Assembly (NCBI GenBank): GCA_037693485.1
Contig: CM075353.1
Span: forward strand, 106,412,501-106,476,500
DNA: 64,000 nucleotides
Reading direction: 5' to 3'
Origin: Kitagawia praeruptora
Lineage: Eukaryota; Streptophyta; Magnoliopsida; Apiales; Apiaceae
Shown here: one piece after another, positions 58,380-64,000 of the stretch
Layout of the letters: each line of letters opens with the position of its first letter
Numbering within the stretch: position 1 is the stretch's first letter
Notes under the pieces: model-generated
Database searches by the model: none
Told to the model about the DNA's origin: nothing
Seen by the model: only the letters and a program-made list of their open reading frames with translations
Position numbers and translations under genes: made by a program

Positions 58380-59170
58380 ATCAGACAACACTTCGACGGA
58401 AAAGCGTTGGCCGAATTTTTCACACAACGGTTTTTTATTCATGCTTTTCTGTCTATTGTCTGATAGTGAACTTAACGACAGTTTTCAAAAGTGTTATCTG
58501 AAAGATCAAAATCGACAACAGTTTTACAATGGTTTTGGAAAGTAGTGTTGTCTAACAGGTTGTCTTACAATGGTCCGAAAAAGCGTTGTAAAACTTAGAC
58601 AAGTGTTTTAATCAGATATTGCTTCATAAGTAGTCACACAATGGTGACTAAATACTATTGTCTGATTTTAACAACGTTTTTTGAAAGCATTGTCTGAAGA
58701 AACTTCAGATAATGCTTTTAAAAAACATTGTTAAAATCAGACAAGTGTTTTGATAAGATGTTGTATGAAATCTAATCAGATAATGGTTTTTAATACTGTT
58801 GTCTGAATTGCATGCAACACACAATGGTTTTGTACATTAAATCATTGTCTTTAACACTTTCAGACAAGTTTTTAAAAATTTAAACTGTTGTCGTAACCTT
58901 ATTTATACAAGTGTTTTACAAATAAACCGTTGTCTGATGTGACAGCACGTGATTGGTGGAAAATCTTTCACCTGGATTGCTGAGGTGTCGAAATAATAGC
59001 CCTTGATTGAAATGAGATTAGATATTAGCCGTTAGATTAAGAATATATATATATGTTCACACAACGGGTTTTTATATTAAACCGTTGTCTTCAACACTTT
59101 CAGACAAGCATTTTTAAATTTAAAATGTTGTCATAACCTTATTCATAGAAGCGTTTTACAAATAAACTGT
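58380..59170 (+). repeat. left subterminal repeats of CACTA 3
   Basis: Many direct and inverted CAGACAAC, AACNGTTGTCTGA and ACAATGGTTTT units. Two longer blocks around 58850-58950 and 59060-59200 (ACACTTTCAGACAAG, AACCTTATT, GTGACAGCACGTGATT) are near-duplicates. Confidence 0.85.
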
Positions 59171-59199
59171 TGTCTGATGTGACAGCACGTGATTATTTT

Positions 59200-60200
59200 T
59201 TACTACATTTTTGTTAAAATCTCGTGCAACACGACCTTTTTATTTTTCAATTATTTTTTCCCAACACTAAAATGAGTGCTTATTAACATCTTTACGGTTC
59301 GATTGTCGAATAAATCATTCAAAAAAATTATTCAGTGAATCTGGATCGTGCCCCGTTATAGGAAGCAACACTAGCTTTTACTACATTTTTGTTAAAATCC
59401 CGTACAACCCGACCTTTTTCTTTTTTGATTATTTTTTCCCAACACTAAAATGAGTGCTTATTAACATCCTTACGGTTCGATCATCAAAGAAATCATTCAA
59501 AAAATTATTCAGTGAATCTTGCCCCGTTATAGGAAGTAGCACTTTAACTACATTTTTGTTAAAATCTCGTACAATCCGACCTTTTTATTTTCTGATTATT
59601 TTTTCCCAACATTAAAATAAGTGTTTATTAACTTTCGTACGGTTCGATCGTCGAAGAAATCATTCAAAAAAAATATTCAGTGAATCTGGATCGTGCCTCG
59701 TTAAAGGAAGTAACAATTATACAACGTTTTTGTTAAAATCTCGTACAACATGACCTTTTTATTTTTTGATTATTTTTTCCAAACACTAAAATGAGAGTTT
59801 ATTACCTTTCGTACGGTTCGATCGTCGAATAGATCATTAAAAAAAATATTCAGCGAATCTGGATCGTGCCTCGTTAAAGGAAACAACACTTTTACTACAT
59901 TTTTGTTAAATCTCGTACAACCCGACCTTTTTTATTTTTTGATTATTTTTCCCCAACACTAAAATGAGTGTTTATTAACATCCGTACGGTTCGATCATCG
60001 AAAAAATCATTCAAAAAAATTATTCAATGAATCTGGATCGTGCCCTGTTACATGAAACAACACTTTTACTACATTTTTTTTAAAATCTCGTACAACCCAA
60101 CCTTTTAATTTTTTGATTAATTTTTTTCCAACACTAAATGAGTGCTTATTAACATCTTTACGGTTCGATTGTCGAGAAATGTGGTCGAATATATCACTAA
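59200..60200 (+). repeat. satellite-like array, ~174-bp monomers (six)
   Basis: CGGTTCGAT motifs recur at about 59296, 59474, 59641, 59815, 59988 and 60162. Monomers contain TTTTGTTAAAATCTCGTACA, TTATTTTTTCCCAACACTAA, CATCCGTACGGTTCGATCGT and TTCAGTGAATCTGGATCGTG. Overall sequence differs from the arrays at 3660 and 39290, but the CCGTACGGTTSGATCGTCGA core and the TTTTTTATTTTTTGA tract before it are shared. Confidence 0.88.
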
Positions 60201-60249
60201 AAATTTTCAAATTGATTATGTTTATTTATATTTATGTTCAAAAAAAAAA

Positions 60250-60410
60250 CATAACTAGTGTCAGACAACAGTATCTTTATAACATATCGTTGTCTGAAAC
60301 TTCACATTACAACTGTATTTGTCAAAATACCGTTGTCTGTTATCAGACAACGGTTAATTAGTCCAAAACCGTTGTCTGGTATCACTCGAGACAACGGTAT
60401 TTGACAAATA
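60250..60410. repeat. GTTGTCTG inverted-repeat cluster with a perfect hairpin
   Basis: CAGACAACGGTT (60344-60355) and AACCGTTGTCTG (60367-60378) form a 12-bp perfect stem with an 11-nt loop. Outer arms GTATTTGTCAAAATACCGTT and ACAACGGTATTTGACAAATA add a longer imperfect inverted repeat. The motif is the subterminal repeat of CACTA 3, so this may mark an internal copy of an element end. Confidence 0.75.
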
Positions 60411-60449
60411 ATCAATTCGTTTAGCAAGACCACTTCCTTTATTAAATAT

Positions 60450-60740
60450 TAAATTTTACAAACCAAATTATTTTTTTATTTTTTGAAAATTTGTGAATAT
60501 CATTATATTAGATATATCTTGACATCCATATGGTTGGATTGTCGAGAAATATTTTTTTTAAAAATAGAAACAACAATAAGTGACAAAGCACTAGTTACAT
60601 CCGCCAAAAGTACTACTCCCTCTTAACTAGTGTCGTACCGATTGAACATGATCTATTTTTAATATATTTTTTCGACGAACCAACCATACAGATTTCAATA
60701 CCTAATAATTTTAGTGATGTGCACAAAAAATTATAAATTT
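60450..60740 (+). repeat. single satellite monomer plus trailing module
   Basis: AATATCATTATATTAGATAT, ATCTTGACATCC, GTTGGATTGTCGAGAAATAT and GACAAAGCACTAGTTAC match the 176-177 bp monomers at 3660-4735 and 39290-40495. The following CTAGTGTCGTACCG module matches 40496-40840. Confidence 0.75.
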
Positions 60741-61456
60741 TTAAGTTTTTCATATATGATTTTATAATATAAATATTCAAAATTGAATAATTATTTGCTT
60801 TTAGAACTAATTAATATTAACAAAACTTGGTTTGACTTTTGAGGAACCCAAAAATTTATTATTTTTAAAATTTTGAATCTACTAAATAAACAAATAATTA
60901 AAATTTTTTAAATATTAAATATATTTTAAATAATTTTATTCCCTCCCAAATTTTTAATCAAACAAAAAATTATTTCATGTGCTCTTATTTCCCGCTCAAC
61001 CAATAATTCATTTCCCCCTTAATGAAAATTTCATTTCCCTCCTCCCCGTCATTTTGTTTCCCCTCTACTTCCGCCTTACTTTTCAACAACGGCGCTGAAA
61101 TTTCACCCTTGAACACTTTAACATAAATAAACTCACACTCTCACTCTCTGACTGTCTCGGTTCTCCCTCTTAATTCTCTCATTCTTCTTTTTTTCTTTTT
61201 CAATCAAACTCTGTGTATGTATTTGGCTTCGGTTTGAGACATTGTCTTCTTCAAATTGGGGGTTCTTCCTACTGTATTAGGGCTTTTTTCAAATTAGGTG
61301 TTCTTCATTTTGAGTTCAATCCATTCGCTTTCTTTACTTAAACTTCGGCTAATTGATCTCTCTTTTCGATTTCAGGGCTTCTTCGGTTTGGACTTTGGAT
61401 TTGGGACTTGTTTAGTGGATTTCGGGTTTCGATTTGGAAGTATTACCCCATTTTGA
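60741..61456 (+). other. leader-like sequence upstream of the captured GAPDH exons
   Basis: AT-rich DNA gives way at about 61000 to CT-rich, leader-like sequence (CACTCTCACTCTCTGACTG) that could be a captured promoter or 5' UTR. No coding frame is recognised. Confidence 0.35.
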
Positions 61457-61998
61457 TATGAATATCCCGTGGGGTGAAGCTGGAGTTGACTTTGTTGTCG
61501 AGTCTACTGGGGTCTTTATTGACAAGGACAAGGCTGCTGCTCACTTGAAGGTCTGTTGCAATCTTTGATTTGTATATTTTTTATTGTGAATGCTCACTAC
61601 TTGCGTATTGTTTTTTTACTTTGGTTTCTTTATTTGATCATTGATAAATGTTGATCTATTTAGAATAATGCCCCTTTTGCTATCTTGAAGTTTACAAAGT
61701 TGAATAAATACACATTGTGGCCAGTTCATGTATATTCGATATTAAATCTGAAAACTAGCAGTCGATTTCATGTCAATTCAATATTATGATTAGGGACATA
61801 TAATTACTTACAGTTCCTGGTTAAGATAGACATGGATTTTTTGCTTCTCAGGGTGGTGCAAAGAAGGTTGTGATTTCTGCTCCTAGCAAAGATGCACCAA
61901 TGTTTGTTGTTGGTGTTAGTGAGAAGGAATATAAACATGACCTTGACATTGTCTCCAATGCTAGTTGCAATACCAATTGCCTTGCTCCTTTGGCCAAT
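61457..61998 (+). pseudogene. captured cytosolic GAPDH exons, 5' pieces
   Basis: Piece 1 (61457-61550) reads IPWGEAGVDFVVESTGVFID then KDKAAAHLK. Piece 2 (61852-61998) reads GGAKKVVISAPSKDAPMFVV, then SNASCNTNCLAPLAN. They match plant GAPC around the end of the NAD domain and the active-site SNASCTTNCLAPLAK. The catalytic Cys is kept, but the first Thr is Asn. The N-terminal NAD-binding part is missing. Further GAPDH exons lie at 62527-63052, after interposed DJ-1 exons. Confidence 0.9.
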
Positions 61999-62076
61999 GT
62001 ATCACATTCATTTTATTGCACTTCAAATTTATGATAAGAACTTCAGTTTATGATTTGTATGAACTTCAAAAATGCA

Positions 62077-62403
62077 GGCTGTCCCTTGTTGCTTTTGGAT
62101 CATGGGGACTGCTCAAGGGGCGGAAAGTATAAACTGCTTACTTTTTCGTCATTCTTCGCTATATTAAGCTGCATATTAGTTTACCAACTTTTCTATTACT
62201 AACCTGTTTGCTCTTGTTAGGCTACTTGTTATCCATCATTTATGGAGCAGTAATCCTCTACTGCAATTACGGTCGAATAACGAGTCTAACAGGATGGCAA
62301 TGCAATAACAAGTCGTGGTCCTGGCACCACTATGGAGTTCTTCGTTCCACTAGTTGAGCAATTGGATGGAAAAGACAAAGTAGATAGGGTTAAAGGGACT
62401 CTA
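62077..62403 (+). pseudogene. captured DJ-1 family exons
   Basis: Piece 1 (62077 to about 62126) includes SWGLLKGRK. Piece 2 (from 62221) includes ATCYPSFMEQ followed by a stop, then TSRGPGTTMEFFVPLVEQLD and GKDKVDRVKGTL. Plant DJ-1 proteins read SWGLLKG.KATCYPSFMEQL and TSRGPGTTMEF..ALVEQL.GKEKADEV here. At least two in-frame stops mark it as dead. It sits between GAPDH exons, so the element assembled it from a different locus. Confidence 0.75.
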
Positions 62404-62526
62404 GTATGTTCCTCATCCATAGTTATTTTGTATTTGTCATTTTTACCGTCCTTCTAACCAAGGATCTAATTTGTGCCCTGCTTTGTACCCAATTTCCTTT
62501 TAACTTATTTGTTCATAAATTTTCAG

Positions 62527-63052
62527 GTTATTAACGATAGGTTTGGCATTGTTGAGGGTCTTATGACCACTGTCCACTCTATCACTATCACTGGTGAGTG
62601 GCTCCTTTGCATCTTTTTAAGATATTCAGATATTATACGGTTCAGAGGGATATGATTTATTTTATAATGTACTTTATTCCCCCTTTTTTGTATGAATCAG
62701 CCACACAGAAGACTGTGGATGGGCCATCAAGCAAGGACTGGAGAGGTGGAAGAGCTGCTTTTTCAATATCATTCCCAGCAATACTGGAGCTGCCAAGGTA
62801 ATTTTTATCAAACATTACATGTGTATTAATTTTTTTTGTCAGGCATGTATATTGAAATTATGCTTGATTTGAAACTGGTTTTTGATTCAATAGTCTACAT
62901 AATTATATCTATAATGTCATGAAGAATGGCTTTGTTACATCTATCACATATATATTTCATTATTGTTTTCTTTTTATATAGGCTGTTGGAATGGTGCTTC
63001 CTGCACTCAATGGCAAATTAACTAGAATGTCTAAATTTTTGGTGATTGGTTA
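62527..63052 (+). pseudogene. captured cytosolic GAPDH exons, 3' pieces
   Basis: Exon 62527-62593 reads VINDRFGIVEGLMTTVHSIT. Exon 62701-62797 reads TQKTVDGPSSKDWRGGRAA, then shifts frame at a small deletion before IIPSNTGAAK. Exon 62982-63052 reads AVGMVLPALNGKLTRMS and then a premature TAA. The introns have GT-AG ends. The catalytic His context (TTVHSIT) is present; the C-terminal third is missing. Confidence 0.9.
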
Positions 63053-63234
63053 ATAATAGTTGGTCCTAATCTTTTGATCTATTTCAATAGTTTTGTTTAT
63101 CTGTGTACTGTGTGTCATAGTGCAATTACTTAACTCTCCCAAATGTATTTAGTGAAACTTTTAATACTTGTGACATTGTTCTTGTTGCACAAGTTGGAGA
63201 TTATTTTGATTTTTTCATTTAATCTTGTTGGATA

Positions 63235-63620
63235 TTATTGTGAAGGCGGCATCCATTATGAGAATTCGCAATGAGCTGATTCATGCAACTCACACATTCT
63301 TTCAGAACAAAGGGTTCCTCAATGTTCAGGTGCCAATAGTTACTCCAACAGATTCTGAAGGATCAAGTGAGAAATTTCACGTGACAACCCTTTTGGAACA
63401 TCAGACCAAGGAGGAGATTATTAGTATGGATGACACAGAAGCTGTTGGTCTTCAGGCTGTTAAGGCTTCTATTGCAGAGAAAAGTAGACAAGTTGAAGAA
63501 CTTCTAAGGACTGGTAGCAACAAGGAAGCTTTTGCTGCTGCACTTCAGAATCTCCGTAAAACTAATGATCTGGCCCTGCAACTAGAAGCTAGAGAAAACT
63601 CAAAGGCTGATCATGCCTAG
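63235..63620 (+). pseudogene. captured asparaginyl-tRNA synthetase fragment
   Basis: The open frame reads ASIMRIRNELIHATHTFFQN, then FLNVQVPIVTPTDSEGSSEK with FHVTTL, then a charged helical insert (VKASIAEKSRQVEELLRTGS, ALQNLRKTNDLALQLEAREN), and ends at TAG. IMRIRNAL..ATHTFFQ..GFLYV..PI.T..D.EG..E.FQVTTL is class II motif 1 and flank of plant AsnRS, and the helical insert is specific to that family. Motifs 2 and 3 are missing. The uninterrupted frame could still be translated from a transposon transcript. Confidence 0.75.
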
Positions 63621-64000
63621 GTTAAGACCGATAAGTGTAGCCAATTAGAGCATTATCTGGAATACTTGTTATTCTATGTAACAGACAATAATGTTTAATA
63701 TCCAACATTTATAAAAATACCATCATGTGCTTTATAACCGGGCCATGCTTTTAAAACACATACAACATAGTAACCAAATGAAAACGTTGTAGGTTACACA
63801 TTTACACAATGCTTTTTCAAAAATCAAACGTAGTGTCTTATACATTCAGACAACATGTAGTAAAAAAAGAAAGTGTGGTGTACTTATAACACATACAACA
63901 TACTAATAAAATTAAACCGCTGTCTAACTACATTTCACACAACGCTTCTGTTACAAAAAAACCAATGTCTATACCATAAAGATACAACAGAAAAAACCTT
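63621..64000 (+). other. approach to the right end of CACTA 3
   Basis: Repeats of ACACATACAACATA, CACAACGCTT and CAGACAAC appear from about 63740 in both orientations, like the left subterminal region. No gene is seen. Confidence 0.6.

Larger units (their letters stand above)
58348..64000 (+). mobile_element. Pack-CACTA element 3 (left end to beyond the window)
   Basis: It starts CACTACAAGAATTTTGCC, the common plant CACTA terminus, inside copia RT. The right end is outside the window, but repeats of CACAACG/CAGACAAC type at 63740-64000 suggest it is near. It contains subterminal repeats, a ~174-bp array, one monomer of the other satellite, and a mosaic of GAPDH, DJ-1 and AsnRS exons. No transposase is visible. 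Confidence 0.8.

Noticed and set aside
61457..63052. A functional GAPDH gene
   Set aside because: The NAD-binding N-terminus and C-terminal third are missing, DJ-1 exons interrupt it, and there is a frame shift near 62758 and a premature stop at 63050.

Overview
This is a window of a transposon-rich eudicot nuclear genome. It is AT-rich, with GT-AG introns, CT-rich leaders and plant LTR-retrotransposon, CACTA, Helitron, hAT and Stowaway families. I cannot name the species. There is one gene with an intact reading frame: a ten-exon class IV HD-Zip (homeodomain-START) transcription factor at 28905-33069, with a perfect L1-box upstream. Almost everything else is mobile DNA or host-gene fragments carried by it.

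Layout. 1-5117: 3' half of a Tat/Ogre-like Ty3/gypsy element (archaeal-type RNase H remnant, a long decamer-rich 3' UTR, PPT, and an LTR split by a hAT-like element holding a ~177-bp tandem array). 5118-9720: AT-rich, with a Stowaway MITE, a run of foldback repeats and a possible small spliced minus-strand gene. 9720-11499: 3' end of another gypsy-type element; a dehydrin exon relic follows at 11540. 13230-21871: a minus-strand LTR of the first gypsy family, split by a CACTA element (13364-19683) and by a copia-like TRIM (19774-21464). The CACTA carries RLP4-like LRR and histone deacetylase exons, and the HDAC exon is itself split by a hAT MITE. 22532-28293: a Helitron holding two solo LTRs and an internal duplication. 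28294-33888: the HD-Zip IV locus.

From 33889 to the window end lies a nest at least four levels deep. A degenerate Ty1/copia element (33889 to at least 58347) is split by a 19.3-kb non-autonomous Athila-like element (35341-54682, TSD CACCA). That is split by a 13.6-kb CACTA (38380-52015, TSD ATT), which contains a solo LTR plus a 4,987-bp tandem duplication of a further gypsy-type element. Two more CACTA-type insertions cut the copia at 56869 and 58348; the second runs off the window. The CACTA elements hold exon pieces of many host genes with introns kept: MIPS, a CIA1-like WD40, P-type H+-ATPase and Raf-like kinase in one, GAPDH, DJ-1 and AsnRS in another.

The most unusual signal is a ~175-bp tandem repeat family with a conserved CCGTACGG-centred motif, found inside at least three unrelated transposons here. 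Others are the multi-gene Pack-CACTA mosaics, the solo-LTR/4,987-bp duplication, a Helitron duplication that preserves the empty site of a solo LTR, and an ACGT-core (TGACGTGG) array in the ends of one CACTA. No transposase or complete pol gene is intact, so all elements look non-autonomous or dead. Calls rest on motif reading and hand alignment; no database search was run.
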